64,000 bases of DNA from Pseudoduganella lutea (GCF_004209755.1 NZ_CP035913.1:5890001-5954000); one strand, 5' to 3'; shown: positions 43,433 through 53,485, counted from the first letter of the stretch. Numbers and translations: made by a program. Notes: generated from the letters alone by a model not told the origin.

Positions 43433-44761
43433 TCAGTGCCACTTGACCGGCATCAGCCACTTCGACCGCACCCAGCGCACCACCATCTGGGCGCACATCC
43501 GCACGGGGCCGAGATTGGCCATCACATAGCGCTCGTAGGCCACCAGGTACAGCGCCTTGGCGACCATGCCCTGCACGTTCACGTGGCGGTCGCCAATGAC
43601 CTGGCGCAGCATGCCCACGGCGCCATAGCGCCCGAGCGACACGAGTGTGCCATGGTCGCGGTAGCGGAATGCCGGCGCCGATCGCTGCGGGCGCGCCAGC
43701 AGGTGGTACAGGAAGTCCGCCTGCTGCCTTGCCGCCTGCGCGCTTGGCGGCACCATCGCCGTGGCGCTGGCCACCTGCATCGCGGAGCAGTCGCCCATCG
43801 CATGGATGTGCGGGTCGTCGATGGCGCGCAACTGCGCGTCCACGAGCACCTGCTTGCTGCGGTTCAGGGCGATGCCGAGCCGCGTGTTGATGGACGGACC
43901 CTGCACGCCGGCGGCCCAGACCGCGATGGCGGCCGGATACACTTCGCCGTCGGCTGTGATCACATGTTCGGCGGTGACTTCGGCCACCGCCGTGTCGGTG
44001 CGGATATCGATGCCCAGGCCGCGCAGCTTGGCGGCGGCAATGTCGGACAGCGCCGGCGCGAGCGAGGGCAGCAGCCGCGGCCCGCGCTCGATGATCGTGA
44101 TGCGCACCTGGCATGCCGAATCCAGTTCGTTGAGCCGGTAGCGCACCAGCGTATCGACCGTGTGGCGCAGGTCCGCCGCCAGTTCCACCCCCGTGGGGCC
44201 GGCGCCGACGATGACGATGTTGACCAATGGGGCGGCAGGCGCGGCAGGTGCCGCGGACGGCAGCGTCGCGCCGTTGCTGTTCAGGCGCTGGCGCGCCCCG
44301 GCGGCGGCGCACAGGCGCAGGAAGCGCCGGCGGAACGCTTCGGCCTGTTCCACGCCATCCAGCGACAGGCAGTGGTCGGCGGCGCCGGGAACGCCGAAGA
44401 AATTGGTGACGGACCCGAACGAGAGCACCAGCCGGTCGTAGCGCAGCGTGGTTTCCTGGCCCATGGCGTGGGGCAGGCGGGCGCGGATCGTCAGCGCGCG
44501 CGCCGCGCGGTCGACGTCGACCACCTCGCCGCACATGAATTCGAAATGATTGTCGATCGCCTGGCGGGCATGGTCGACATGGTAGTGGTCGGGATCGATG
44601 GTGCCGGCTGCAACGGAGTGCAGCAGGGGCTTCCAGAAGTGTGTTGGTGCGCTGTCCACGAGGACGATGCGCGCCTTGTTGCGGCGGCCGAGTTCACGGC
44701 CAAGGCGGGTCGCCAGTTCCAGACCCGCCACGCCGCCGCCGGCAATGACGATGGTTTGCAT
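43433..44761 (-). CDS. ndh: Type II NADH:quinone oxidoreductase
   Basis: A 442-residue FAD enzyme. The FAD loop IVIAGGGVAGLELATRLG is at residues 4-21, the NAD loop IVIVGAGPTGVELA lies near residue 185, and the FAD-end segment IHAMGDCSAM is near residue 318. The C-terminal region is positively charged and amphipathic (RWVRSKWLMPVKWH), which fits membrane attachment. It passes electrons from NADH to quinone without proton pumping. RBS GGAGAA supports the start. It lies 34 bases after a HAD-like gene on the same strand, and a LysR gene is divergent from that pair. Confidence 0.85.
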   Translation of the reverse strand: MQTIVIAGGGVAGLELATRLGRELGRRNKARIVLVDSAPTHFWKPLLHSVAAGTIDPDHYHVDHARQAIDNHFEFMCGEVVDVDRAARALTIRARLPHAMGQETTLRYDRLVLSFGSVTNFFGVPGAADHCLSLDGVEQAEAFRRRFLRLCAAAGARQRLNSNGATLPSAAPAAPAAPLVNIVIVGAGPTGVELAADLRHTVDTLVRYRLNELDSACQVRITIIERGPRLLPSLAPALSDIAAAKLRGLGIDIRTDTAVAEVTAEHVITADGEVYPAAIAVWAAGVQGPSINTRLGIALNRSKQVLVDAQLRAIDDPHIHAMGDCSAMQVASATAMVPPSAQAARQQADFLYHLLARPQRSAPAFRYRDHGTLVSLGRYGAVGMLRQVIGDRHVNVQGMVAKALYLVAYERYVMANLGPVRMCAQMVVRWVRSKWLMPVKWH

Positions 44762-44795
44762 TCGATTTCTCCATGATGTTGAAAAGCGCTGCTGG

Positions 44796-45188
44796 TCAGA
44801 ACCGGGCGTTGCCACCCTCCGTGACGCGGATGTTCTCGCGACGTGCCGCGTTCGTGGCCGGCTGCGAGGTCGACACGACGAGCGCGTCGCCGGCATTCAC
44901 GCCGAGCACCTGGAGCACGGTGGAATAGGGCGACTTGTGGCCGCGGGCCGCGAAGTCCGCATCCGTCAGCACCACGGAAAACAGGTGGTGGGCCGCATCG
45001 CCGAAGCGTTCGCGCAGGCGCATGTCCGCCTGGCTGTGGGGCAGGTCGCTCACCACCGCGCAATGGCAGCCGCCATCGATCGCCTTGTCGAGCAGCCGTT
45101 GCGCCTCGATGTCCGAGCGCATCGGGAACATGCCCCGGCTGGGTACCTTGAACGTGGATAGATCGAAAATCACCGCTTGTGCCGTCAT
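44796..45188 (-). CDS. Small degenerate HAD-like protein
   Basis: A 130-residue protein with an excellent ribosome site (AGGAGG). The N-terminus AVIFDLSTFK resembles HAD motif I, but the second aspartate is replaced by serine. CAVVSDLP fits motif II and GHKSPYSTVLQVLGV motif III, while the acidic motif IV is lost (ALVVSTSQPA). It is therefore probably not a working phosphatase and may have a regulatory or binding role. It is the first gene of the unit that ends with the type II NADH dehydrogenase. Confidence 0.62.
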   Translation of the reverse strand: MTAQAVIFDLSTFKVPSRGMFPMRSDIEAQRLLDKAIDGGCHCAVVSDLPHSQADMRLRERFGDAAHHLFSVVLTDADFAARGHKSPYSTVLQVLGVNAGDALVVSTSQPATNAARRENIRVTEGGNARF

Positions 45189-45286
45189 GCGTCCTCCTGG
45201 ATGGATGTGTTGCGAAGGTTTCACTATACGGGCGGGTCGGATAAAATAAAAATAAGATATTTCCGGATTGTTATAAGGGATTGCTG

Positions 45287-46291
45287 ATGTATCCAGCCAG
45301 TTTCAAGCAGTTGCAGGCCCTCGTGCAGGTGGCCCGCCACCAGAGCGTGTCGCGCGCGGCCGAAGCGATGCACGTCACGCAGCCCGCCGTCTCCATGCAC
45401 CTGCGGATGCTCGAGGAATCGGCGGGCCTGCCGCTCACGCGCAAGCAGGGGCGCAATATCCAGATGACGGCAGCGGGCGAACTGCTGGTCGGCTATGCGC
45501 AGAAGATCCTGGCCGTGTGGGAAGAGGCGGGGAACGAGATCGCCGCGCTGAAGGGCGTCACCAGCGGCACGCTGCGCATCGGCGCCGTGATGACGGCCGA
45601 ACACCTGCTGCCGGCGATGCTGGTGCGCTTCACGGGTGGCCACCCCGGCGTGCACATCAAGCTGCGCGTCGGCTCGCGCCCCGAGGTGATCGGCATGCTG
45701 AGCCGCGACGAGATCGACCTGGCGATCATGGGCACGCCGCCGCGCGAATTCCCCACCAGCGCAAGCCGGTTCGCCCGCCACCCCATGGCATTCTTCGTGG
45801 CGCCCACGCATGCGCTGGCCGGCAAGGCCGTGGCGCCGGCGGACCTGATCGGCCACAACCTGCTGGTGCGCGAGCCCGGCTCCGGCACCCGGTCGGCGAT
45901 CGAGCACCTGTACCGCGAAGCCAATGCGCCGCTGTCGATCGGTTCGGAATTGTCCAGCAACGAGGCGATCAAGCGCATGACGGCCGCGGGCCTGGGCGTG
46001 GCCTTCCTGTCGGTGCATGCCTGCACGCTGGAAGTGCGCAACCGCCTGCTCGAAGTCCTGCCCGTGCCGGGCACGCCCGTGCTGGCCGACTGGCACGTGA
46101 TGCACAAGGCCGACCACCCGATCCCCACCGTGGCCGCCTCGTTCCAGGAATTCATGGTCGAACATGGCCAGCAGGTCATCACCGGCGAACTCGAAGGCGG
46201 CCCCGCGCCGCGTGATCACGGAGACGGCGAGGCGGGGGAGGGCGAGCCGGCTCCTGGCCGGGCGCCATCACGCCGTGGGGGGCGACCGTAA
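45287..46291 (+). CDS. LysR-family regulator, CbbR-like
   Basis: A 334-residue LysR protein starting at the ATG 45287 (AAGGGA 6 bases upstream). The helix-turn-helix SRAAEAMHVTQPAVSMHLRML is typical of the CbbR/CysB-like branch. The effector domain shows SGTLRIGAVMTAEHLLPAML. It is divergent from the HAD-like/NADH dehydrogenase unit with 98 bases between starts, so it likely controls that unit; redox or NAD(P)H state would be a fitting signal, as for CbbR. The last ~35 residues are low-complexity and charged, an unusual tail. Confidence 0.85.
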   Translation: MYPASFKQLQALVQVARHQSVSRAAEAMHVTQPAVSMHLRMLEESAGLPLTRKQGRNIQMTAAGELLVGYAQKILAVWEEAGNEIAALKGVTSGTLRIGAVMTAEHLLPAMLVRFTGGHPGVHIKLRVGSRPEVIGMLSRDEIDLAIMGTPPREFPTSASRFARHPMAFFVAPTHALAGKAVAPADLIGHNLLVREPGSGTRSAIEHLYREANAPLSIGSELSSNEAIKRMTAAGLGVAFLSVHACTLEVRNRLLEVLPVPGTPVLADWHVMHKADHPIPTVAASFQEFMVEHGQQVITGELEGGPAPRDHGDGEAGEGEPAPGRAPSRRGGRP

Positions 46292-46335
46292 GCGCGGCGA
46301 CCGCGTCGTTGCCTTGCTCGAGCCCGCACGCCGCG

Positions 46336-47229
46336 TCAGCGGCCTGTTTCGCGGTAAGCGGCGAACACCTGACCCATGAAGTCGACCACCGCCCTGATGC
46401 GCGCGCTGGTGCGCAGGGAGGCGTGCATCGACAGCCAGATTTCCTGGTCCAGTTCGGGGATGTGGGGAATCGCGGCCACCAGGTCTTGCTGGTCGCCGGC
46501 AAGGAACGTGGCGAGCACGCCCAGGCCGGCGCCATGGGACACGCCATCGAGGATGCCGAGCCCGTAGCTGCACCGCATCCATGGGGCCGGCGCGCCGGGC
46601 AGTGCCCGCAGCCACCGGTCGGACTGGAACTCCGCGCGGGGTTCGTCGAAGCCCACGAACGGCACGCGCGCCCAATCCCCGCTGGACAGCGCGGCCGCAT
46701 GGCGCTCTGCCACGTCCCGGCTGCAGTACAGCCCGAAGGACAGGGTGCCGAGGCAGCGCGTGACGAGGTCGAGCTGTTCCGGACGGTAAGGCCGGAGTGC
46801 GATATCGGCTTCGCGCCGCGCCAGGCTGTAGGGCCGGTGCGATGTCACGATTTCCACTTCGACGTTCGGATAGGCGTCGTGGAAGCGCGCGAACCGGGTG
46901 GTGAGAAAGTAGGAAAGCCACTCGTCGGTGTTGATCCGCACCACGCCGGACGCGGCATGGGCATCCTGGCGATCGCGCGTGCGCTCGACTTCCAGGGCGA
47001 TCTCGCCCATCTGGCTGGCCAGGGCAACCATGTCGGCGCCGAACGCCGTCGGCAGGCAGCCGGCCTGGAAACGTTCGACGAGTTTTTGCCCGACCGCTTC
47101 CTCCAGGTCGTCGAGCCGGCGCGACAGCGTTGCCGGGCTCATGCCTGCTTTCTTGCTGGCCCTGCGCAGCGTGCCTTCCTGCACGATGAGCAGCAGCAGC
47201 CGCAGGTCATCCCAGTTCAGGTGTTTCAT
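46336..47229 (-). CDS. LysR-family regulator
   Basis: A 297-residue LysR protein with helix-turn-helix RRASKKAGMSPATLSRRLDDLE and an effector domain containing GVVRINTDEWLSYFLTTRF. It belongs to the group that usually controls a divergent neighbour, here the PACE efflux gene 91 bases away. The ligand is unknown. It converges with the CbbR-like gene upstream, 44 bases between stops. Confidence 0.85.
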   Translation of the reverse strand: MKHLNWDDLRLLLLIVQEGTLRRASKKAGMSPATLSRRLDDLEEAVGQKLVERFQAGCLPTAFGADMVALASQMGEIALEVERTRDRQDAHAASGVVRINTDEWLSYFLTTRFARFHDAYPNVEVEIVTSHRPYSLARREADIALRPYRPEQLDLVTRCLGTLSFGLYCSRDVAERHAAALSSGDWARVPFVGFDEPRAEFQSDRWLRALPGAPAPWMRCSYGLGILDGVSHGAGLGVLATFLAGDQQDLVAAIPHIPELDQEIWLSMHASLRTSARIRAVVDFMGQVFAAYRETGR

Positions 47230-47320
47230 ATTTGAAGCGTGATGCCCCGTATTCGTCTATATGCATACATTTTATTCCTATGCGATCATACTTTGTTCAG
47301 TCTGCAAGGAGAAAAATCAA

Positions 47321-47752
47321 ATGCGTACATTCGGCGACCGCGTACGGCACGCGCTCCTGTTCGAGGCCGTGGCCCTGGCCATCTTCATCCCGGGATCGGC
47401 GGCGGTGTTCGACAAGCCGGTCGAGAGCATGGGCGTGATCGGCGTCGCGTCGGCAACCATCGCCACGCTGTGGAATTTCATCTTCAACATGGGGTTCGAC
47501 CGTTCCCTGCGCGCGCTGCGGGGCACCGTCCACAAGACCATGGCGATCCGCGTCGTGCACACGCTCCTGTTCGAGGCGGGGCTCGTGATCATGCTCATCC
47601 CGATGATCGCCTGGTACCTGGGCATCGGCATTTGGGCGGCGCTGGTGATGGACCTGGCGATCGTGATCTTCTACCTGGTGTACGGCTTCCTGTTCAATCT
47701 CGCCTACGACCGGATCTTTCCCATTGCGGCCACGGCGGCACGTCCGGCATGA
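47321..47752 (+). CDS. PACE-family multidrug/biocide efflux protein
   Basis: A 143-residue protein made of two bacterial transmembrane pair (BTP) repeats. RVRHALLFEA at residue 7 is echoed by RVVHTLLFEA at residue 77, and NFIFNMGFD by FLFNLAYD, giving four membrane helices. Family members export biocides such as chlorhexidine, or polyamines, by proton antiport. The ATG at 47321 follows AAGGAG at 9 bases; the longer frame upstream has no ribosome site. The divergent LysR gene is the likely regulator. Confidence 0.88.
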   Translation: MRTFGDRVRHALLFEAVALAIFIPGSAAVFDKPVESMGVIGVASATIATLWNFIFNMGFDRSLRALRGTVHKTMAIRVVHTLLFEAGLVIMLIPMIAWYLGIGIWAALVMDLAIVIFYLVYGFLFNLAYDRIFPIAATAARPA

Positions 47753-47829
47753 CGCCTGGCCTGCAGCGGCAGCCACCGCCGGCTGCCCGGTCTGGTGCGG
47801 ATTACTAGCACATCCAATCCGGCAGCGCC

Positions 47830-47858
47830 TGGACTTTTGACTGCTGTTGCGTTATAAT
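47830..47858 (+). promoter_or_regulatory. Promoter of proVWX
   Basis: TGGACT (47830-47835), a 17-base spacer and a perfect TATAAT (47853-47858) on the plus strand. It would give a leader of about 400 bases before proV. Confidence 0.6.
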
Positions 47859-47864
47859 GACGCA

Positions 47865-48267
47865 AATTCACAACAGATCGACGCCGCAGCAACCTCGCAT
47901 CACCCGTGCCGCCAACGGCGGTACCGCAAGGATTGCACGCTTTTTCGTGCAACACGTGCGAGACATTCATCGGGCCTCGCGCCCATCTCCGTAAATCGTC
48001 TGGCGCATGGTGCGTCCGATACCTGTGCCATGCAATGACATGGCGCCCGCGTGGCTGAACGTCCTGAACCCCAGCTTCCTTCAGCACGCACACGACACCC
48101 CAGGATCCAGGCGGTAACGCCTGCGCCCACGCGTGTCCCGCCCCGTTCCGTCGCCTGCCCGCGTTCTGCGCCGTGGCATCGCCGCCGGCCCGGGGTTCGC
48201 CGATTCCCGTTCGCGGCCCATGGCCGCGGGGTGTCGTTCATTCGCGAAATCGAAGGAGAACCACAAC
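47865..48267 (+). other. Long 5' leader of proV with stem-loops
   Basis: About 400 bases from the predicted transcription start to the GTG start of proV, without a convincing gene. A perfect hairpin TTGCACG-N6-CGTGCAA lies at 47933-47952, and CCGCC-N3-GGCGG comes before it. I do not recognise a known riboswitch class. Osmotic or temperature control through RNA structure is possible but unproven. Confidence 0.5.
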
Positions 48268-49518
48268 GTGGCAAAACAGATCGTCATCGACCATGTATTC
48301 AAAGTATTCGGCGACCAGCCCGACGCCGCCCTGGCGCTCGTTCGCGAGGGCGCAAGCAAGCAGGACATCCTCGCCCGCACCGGTTGCACGATCGGCGTGT
48401 TCGACGCCAGCTTCACCATCGAGGCGGGCGAGATTTTCGTCATCATGGGGCTGTCCGGTTCGGGCAAGTCGACACTGGTGCGCATGCTCAACCGCCTGAT
48501 CGAGCCGACCGACGGCCGCATCCTCGTCGACGGCGGCGATATCAATACCTTGCCGGACGCGCAGCTGCGCGCGTTGCGCCGCAAGGACATCAGCATGGTG
48601 TTCCAGTCCTTTGCGCTGCTGCCGCAACTCTCCGTGCTCGACAACACGGCGTTCGGCCTTGAACTGGCCGGCATGGCCCGGGCCGAGCGCCATGCGCTGG
48701 CCCTGCAGGCGCTGGAGCAGGTGGGCCTTGCCGGGTATGCCGGCAGCTATCCCGATGAACTGTCCGGCGGCATGCAGCAGCGGGTCGGCCTGGCCCGCGC
48801 GCTGGCGTGCGACCCGTCGATCCTGCTGATGGACGAGGCGTTTTCCGCGCTCGACCCGATCATGCGCACGGAAATGCAGTCGGAGCTGCTGCGTCTGCAG
48901 CAGATCAAGCGCCGCACCATCGTCTTCATCTCGCACGACCTCGATGAAGCCATGCGCATCGGCGACCGGATCGCCCTCATGAAGGATGGGCACGTGGTGC
49001 AGGTGGGCACGCCGGAAGAGATCCTGCGCAGGCCCGCCAACGACTGGGTGCGCAGCTTCGTGCGCGGCGTGGATGCGGCGGCCGTCTTCAAGGCCGGCGA
49101 TATCGCCCGCAAGAGCCAGATCGTGGTGTCGGAATCGCCCACCCGGGGCGCCCGCGCGGCGCTGTCGATGCTGGAAGAGCAGGACCGGGCATTTGCCTAT
49201 GTCGTCGACCCGAAACGTGCGTTCCTCGGCCTCGTGTCGGCCGATTCGCTGCGCGGCGCGCTCGACGGCCATACCGGACCGCTGGGCCTGCAGCATGCCT
49301 ACCTGGATGACGTGCAGTGCATCGATGCGGACGAACCTGTTGCCGGCCTGGTGGGCCAGGTGGCGCAACTGCCGTATGCGGTGCCGGTGGTGGCCAGCGA
49401 CGGCAGCTTTCGCGGCGCCATCAGCAAGACCACCTTGCTGAAGTTCCTCGACCGCGACACGCCACCGATCGCCGATCCACGCGGCGCCGATAAACAAACA
49501 CAGGAAGGACAAGCATGA
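48268..49518 (+). CDS. proV: Glycine betaine/proline ABC transporter ATP-binding protein
   Basis: A 416-residue ATPase beginning at a GTG with AAGGAG 9 bases upstream. Walker [10 protein letters not shown] is at residues 61-69, the signature [15 protein letters not shown] near 171, and Walker [14 protein letters not shown] follows. The C-terminal ~130 residues hold a CBS pair ([37 protein letters not shown]) used for osmotic gating in ProV/OpuAA. It drives import of osmoprotectants. Its stop overlaps the permease start in an ATGA. Confidence 0.92.
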   Translation: MAKQIVIDHVFKVFGDQPDAALALVREGASKQDILARTGCTIGVFDASFTIEAGEIFVIMGLSGSGKSTLVRMLNRLIEPTDGRILVDGGDINTLPDAQLRALRRKDISMVFQSFALLPQLSVLDNTAFGLELAGMARAERHALALQALEQVGLAGYAGSYPDELSGGMQQRVGLARALACDPSILLMDEAFSALDPIMRTEMQSELLRLQQIKRRTIVFISHDLDEAMRIGDRIALMKDGHVVQVGTPEEILRRPANDWVRSFVRGVDAAAVFKAGDIARKSQIVVSESPTRGARAALSMLEEQDRAFAYVVDPKRAFLGLVSADSLRGALDGHTGPLGLQHAYLDDVQCIDADEPVAGLVGQVAQLPYAVPVVASDGSFRGAISKTTLLKFLDRDTPPIADPRGADKQTQEGQA

Positions 49519-50618
49519 TTGCCAATACCATTGCCTCGCTGGAGCCAGGCGTGGCGCCATCCACCCCGTCGAACCCATGGTTGCCCGCGCCGCCGGGTGA
49601 TACTTCCTGGCTCGACGCCGCAGGAACGGCCCCCACGCCGGAGCACGCCGATGGTTCGCTGCTGGCGCAACTGCTCGACGGCTCGCTGCCGCTGCAATCG
49701 TGGATCAACGATGGCCTGGGCTGGGTCGTCGCGCATTGCCGCCCGTTCTTCCAGGCCGTGCGCGCGCCGATCGACGCCACGCTGGCCGGCGCGGCTGACG
49801 TGCTGCTGGCCGCGCCATCGTCCGTGGTGATCGCCATCATCGGCCTGCTGGCCTGGCAGTTCACCAGCCGCACACTGGCCATCGGCACCGTGCTGGCGCT
49901 GCTGGTCGTGTCGATGCTCGGCGTCTGGCCGGAGGCGATGGTCACTCTGTCGCTGGTGCTCACGTCGCTCGCGTTCTGCCTGGCGATCGGTCTGCCGCTG
50001 GGGATCTTCCTGGCCAGCAGCGACCGCGCGCAGAACATCCTGCGCCCGCTGCTGGACGCCATGCAGACCACGCCGGCCTTCGTGTACCTGGTGCCGGTCG
50101 TCATGCTGTTCGGTATCGGCAATGCGCCCGGCGTGATCGTGACCATCATCTTTGCGCTGCCGCCGCTGGTGCGCCTGACCAATCTCGGCATCCGCCAGGT
50201 GCGCCCCGACCTGGTCGAAGCGGCGCGCGCCTACGGTGCGTCACCGTGGCAGTTGCTGACCCGCGTGCAGATGCCGCTGGCGATGCCGTCCATCATGGCC
50301 GGCATCAACCAGTCGCTGATGCTGTCGCTGTCGATGGTGGTGATCGCCTCGATGATCGCCGTCGGCGGCCTGGGCCAGATGGTATTGCGCGGCATCGGCC
50401 GCCTGGACATGGGCCTGGCCACCGTCGGCGGCCTCGGCATCGTGCTGCTGGCCATCACGCTGGACCGGCTTACGCAGGCGATGGGGCAACCGCGCCGCGG
50501 CGTGCGCCACTGGTACGAAACGGGGCCGCTCGGCAGCCTGCTGCGCCTGGCGGGCCGCACCCGGTCGCCGGGTGACGCGGCACGCGACGCCACCGCGCCG
50601 GCCACGCCCGCACGGTAA
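49515..50618 (+). CDS. proW: Glycine betaine/proline ABC transporter permease
   Basis: A 367-residue inner-membrane protein. A hydrophilic N-terminal extension of ~100 residues precedes the membrane segments, as in ProW. The ABC permease loop [22 protein letters not shown] fits the EAA motif that contacts ProV. Second gene of proVWX, translationally coupled to proV. The C-terminus is a proline- and alanine-rich tail without known function. Confidence 0.92.
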   Translation: MIANTIASLEPGVAPSTPSNPWLPAPPGDTSWLDAAGTAPTPEHADGSLLAQLLDGSLPLQSWINDGLGWVVAHCRPFFQAVRAPIDATLAGAADVLLAAPSSVVIAIIGLLAWQFTSRTLAIGTVLALLVVSMLGVWPEAMVTLSLVLTSLAFCLAIGLPLGIFLASSDRAQNILRPLLDAMQTTPAFVYLVPVVMLFGIGNAPGVIVTIIFALPPLVRLTNLGIRQVRPDLVEAARAYGASPWQLLTRVQMPLAMPSIMAGINQSLMLSLSMVVIASMIAVGGLGQMVLRGIGRLDMGLATVGGLGIVLLAITLDRLTQAMGQPRRGVRHWYETGPLGSLLRLAGRTRSPGDAARDATAPATPAR

Positions 50619-50659
50619 GCACGGACAAGTACATCAGACGCATATGACAAAGGATCTTC

Positions 50660-51709
50660 ATGCAACAACTCGAACACTTCAAGGACACGTATAAAACGCA
50701 GCGCAGGTTCCAGTGGTTCTCGGCCCTGGCGCTTGCCGCGCTCACGCTGACCACGGGCCTGGCCATGGCGCAAACGCCGGACGCCGGCCTGCCGGGCAAG
50801 GGTATCAAGGTGCAGGCGCTGCAAAGCCCGATCGCCGAGGAAACGTTCCAGACCATGCTGGTCGACCGCGCCCTCGAACGGCTCGGCTACGAGCCGCAGC
50901 CGATCAGGGAAGTCGATTATCCAACCGCGCACATCGCCGTCGCCAATGGCGACGCGACCTATCTCGCGGTGCACTGGGACCCCTTGCAACGCGATTACTA
51001 CGACAATGCCGGCGGCGACGCAAAGCTGCTGCGCACGGGCCAGTATGCCGGCCCGGCTGCCCAGGGCTACCTGATCGACAAGGCAACGGCCGACAAGTAC
51101 CACATCACCAGCGTCGACCAGCTGCGCGATCCGGACGTGGCCAGGCTGTTCGACCAGGACGGCGACGGCAAGGCCGACCTGGCCGGCTGCAATCCGGGCT
51201 GGGGCTGCGAGGCGATGATCGAACACCACCTGGACGCGTACAAGCTGCGCCCGACGGTCACGCACGTGCAGGGCAGCTATGCGGCGCTGATCGCCGACAC
51301 GATCGGCCGCTACCAGCGCGGCCAGCCGGTCCTGTACTACACGTGGACGCCGTACTGGGTGAGCAGCGTGCTGGTGCCGGGCAAGGATGTCGTGTGGCTG
51401 CAGGTGCCGTTCTCGGCGACGCCGCAGAAGACCGACACGCGCCTCGACGATGGCAGCAACTATGGCTTTTCCGTGAGCATCACACGCATCGTCGCGAACC
51501 GTGCCTGGGCCGAGAAGAACCCGGCGGCGGTGAAACTGTTTGAAGTGATGCGCCTGCCGATCGCCGACATCAGCGCGCAGAATGAGCGCATGCGCAGCGG
51601 CGAGAACACGCAGGCCGACATCGCGCGCCACACGGCTGGCTGGATCAAGTACCACCAGCAGTTGTTCGACAGCTGGATCGCCGAGGCGCTGGCGGCGGCG
51701 AAATCGTGA
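50660..51709 (+). CDS. proX: Glycine betaine/proline-binding periplasmic protein
   Basis: A 349-residue substrate-binding protein. A signal peptide follows a longish leader ([18 protein letters not shown]), then the OpuAC-type domain with [29 protein letters not shown] and the aromatic-rich region expected to cage a trimethylammonium group. A cysteine pair (GCNPGWGCE) matches ProX proteins. It lies 41 bases after proW and completes the importer. Confidence 0.9.
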   Translation: MQQLEHFKDTYKTQRRFQWFSALALAALTLTTGLAMAQTPDAGLPGKGIKVQALQSPIAEETFQTMLVDRALERLGYEPQPIREVDYPTAHIAVANGDATYLAVHWDPLQRDYYDNAGGDAKLLRTGQYAGPAAQGYLIDKATADKYHITSVDQLRDPDVARLFDQDGDGKADLAGCNPGWGCEAMIEHHLDAYKLRPTVTHVQGSYAALIADTIGRYQRGQPVLYYTWTPYWVSSVLVPGKDVVWLQVPFSATPQKTDTRLDDGSNYGFSVSITRIVANRAWAEKNPAAVKLFEVMRLPIADISAQNERMRSGENTQADIARHTAGWIKYHQQLFDSWIAEALAAAKS

Positions 51710-51764
51710 AGGAAAGGCGCCATGGCGACCCGGCGCAATGCCACGGTCGCCCCGACACGCGCCA

Positions 51765-53057
51765 TTAGCGGCTGCGGGTCACCCGCCACACCGTATTGGA
51801 CAGGTCATCCGCGACGATCAGCGCGCCGCGCGGGTCCACCGTCACGCCGACCGGCCGGCCGCGCGTCGTGCCGTCGTCATCGCGGAAGCCGGTCACGAAA
51901 TCGACCGGCTGGCCAGCGGGCCGCCCTTTGTCGAACGGCACGAAGATGACCTTGTAGCCCACGGGCTGTGCGCGGTTCCAGCTGCCGTGTTCGCCCACGA
52001 AGGCGCCGTTCGCGAACGATTCACCCATCGCCGGCACGGAAAAGCCCACGCCCAGCGCGGCCACATGGGAACCGAGCGCGTAATCGGGCTTGACGGCGGC
52101 CGCCACCTTGTCCGGATCCTGCGGCTTGACGCGGGGATCGACGTTCTGCCCCCAATAGCTGTAGGGCCAGCCATAGAAGGCGCCTTCGCGCACCGACGTC
52201 AGGTAGTCGGGCACCAGGTCCGGCCCCAGCTCATCGCGTTCGTTGACGACCGCCCACAACTGCTGCGTTTCCGGGTGGATCGCCAACGCCGTCGGATTGC
52301 GCAAGCCCGTCGCGTAGGGCTTGTAGGCGCCTGTTTCGGCATCGACCCGCCAGACCATGGCGCGGTCGCGTTCCGCTTCCATGCCGCGTTCCGTGATATT
52401 GCTGTTCGAGCCGATACCCACGTACAGGAAGCGCCCGTCGGGGCTGATGGCCAGTGCCTTGGTCCAGTGGTGGTTGATCTCGTCGGGCAGTCTGGCGATG
52501 CTGGCCGGTGCGCCGCCCGCCTTCGTCTGTCCCTCCGTGTAGTCGAAGCGGACCAGTTCATCCTGGTTGGCCACATAGAGCTTGCCCTCGTGGAAAGCCA
52601 GGCCGTAAGGCGCATTCAGTTTATCCGCGAACACGGTCTTGAGCTCGTAGCGGCCATCGCCATCGGCGTCGCGCAGCAAGGTCAGGCGATCGCCGCTTTC
52701 GACCTTGGACGTGCCCTTGGCCTTGATATAGCCGGCGATCACGTCCTTGGGTTTGAGCTTCGGGGCGCTGCCGCCGCGGCCCTCGGCAACGAGGATGTCG
52801 CCGTTCGGCAGCACGAGCGTCTGCCGCGGAATCTTCAGGTCGGTCGCGATGGCCGTGATGGTGTAACCCTTCGGCACGACGGGTTTGCGGTCGCCCCAAG
52901 CGGCCGGCTCCGCGATCTTCATGCTGGGCAGCAGGCCCCGTTGCGGCTCGGGCATCTTCGGATCGGCACCGAGCGCCTGGGCACTGCCGCCATCGTCGCC
53001 GCACCCCGCCAGCAACAGCGCCGCGCACGAGACGGTCATCAGCATCGGGCGGTTCAT
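51765..53057 (-). CDS. PQQ-type sugar (sorbosone-like) dehydrogenase lipoprotein
   Basis: A 430-residue protein with a lipobox (AALLLAGC) and a six-bladed beta-propeller of the glucose/sorbosone dehydrogenase family: LPNGDILVAEGRGG, LNAPYGLAFHEGKLYVANQ, GLRNPTALAIHPETQ, FVGEHGSWNR and RPVGVTVDPRGALIVADD. It should oxidise a sugar or aldose with PQQ at the membrane face. The start is fixed by the ATGA overlap with the upstream DUF2231 gene and the site GGAGGT. Substrate and redox partner are unknown. Confidence 0.82.
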   Translation of the reverse strand: MNRPMLMTVSCAALLLAGCGDDGGSAQALGADPKMPEPQRGLLPSMKIAEPAAWGDRKPVVPKGYTITAIATDLKIPRQTLVLPNGDILVAEGRGGSAPKLKPKDVIAGYIKAKGTSKVESGDRLTLLRDADGDGRYELKTVFADKLNAPYGLAFHEGKLYVANQDELVRFDYTEGQTKAGGAPASIARLPDEINHHWTKALAISPDGRFLYVGIGSNSNITERGMEAERDRAMVWRVDAETGAYKPYATGLRNPTALAIHPETQQLWAVVNERDELGPDLVPDYLTSVREGAFYGWPYSYWGQNVDPRVKPQDPDKVAAAVKPDYALGSHVAALGVGFSVPAMGESFANGAFVGEHGSWNRAQPVGYKVIFVPFDKGRPAGQPVDFVTGFRDDDGTTRGRPVGVTVDPRGALIVADDLSNTVWRVTRSR

Positions 53058-53485
53058 CGCGCACCTCCAGCCCGTGTCGCCAGCGCCCGCCATGCGGTGA
53101 TGCAGGCCAGCACGGTGACGGCGATCGACAAATACAGGCCGGACGGCATGGCGGCCCAGGCATCCTTTGCGTGCACGAAGGCATCGATAAGGCCGATCAC
53201 CCAGGTGGCCAGCAATAGCAAAAAATGCACCAGTGCAGGGCCTTTGCTGCCCTTCGACCGGAGTAGCGCGACCAGCGCGAAGAGCAGGGCAAAGCCGCCC
53301 AGCACCAGGGCGCCGGCGATCAGCCAGGATGCAAAATTGCTCCATTGGATCTGGTAGCTGTTGTAGTAGGCCAGGTCGCTCAAGAGCGCACCCAGGAACA
53401 GGGGAACGGTTCCCGCAAGCAGCATCGCGTGCAGCGGGCCGGGGGGCTGCCGGAAGGCAGGGGCGTCGATTGTCGGGGAGGGCAT
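53054..53485 (-). CDS. DUF2231-like membrane protein
   Basis: A 143-residue membrane protein with four hydrophobic segments (LHAMLLAGTVPLFLGALLSDL, SWLIAGALVLGGFALLFALV and two more), matching the DUF2231 layout. The stop overlaps the sugar dehydrogenase start by 4 bases, so the two are coupled and may form a membrane redox unit. The ribosome site is weak. A start further upstream is possible but would add a non-hydrophobic, arginine-rich leader. Confidence 0.72.
   Translation of the reverse strand: MPSPTIDAPAFRQPPGPLHAMLLAGTVPLFLGALLSDLAYYNSYQIQWSNFASWLIAGALVLGGFALLFALVALLRSKGSKGPALVHFLLLLATWVIGLIDAFVHAKDAWAAMPSGLYLSIAVTVLACITAWRALATRAGGAR

Noticed and set aside
47837..47858. TTGACT with TATAAT as the proV promoter
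   Set aside because: The spacer would be only 10 bases; TGGACT at 47830 gives the proper 17 bases.
47865..48267. A guanidine or glycine riboswitch before proV
   Set aside because: The hairpin loops do not carry the conserved bases of those classes; kept only as an unassigned structured leader.
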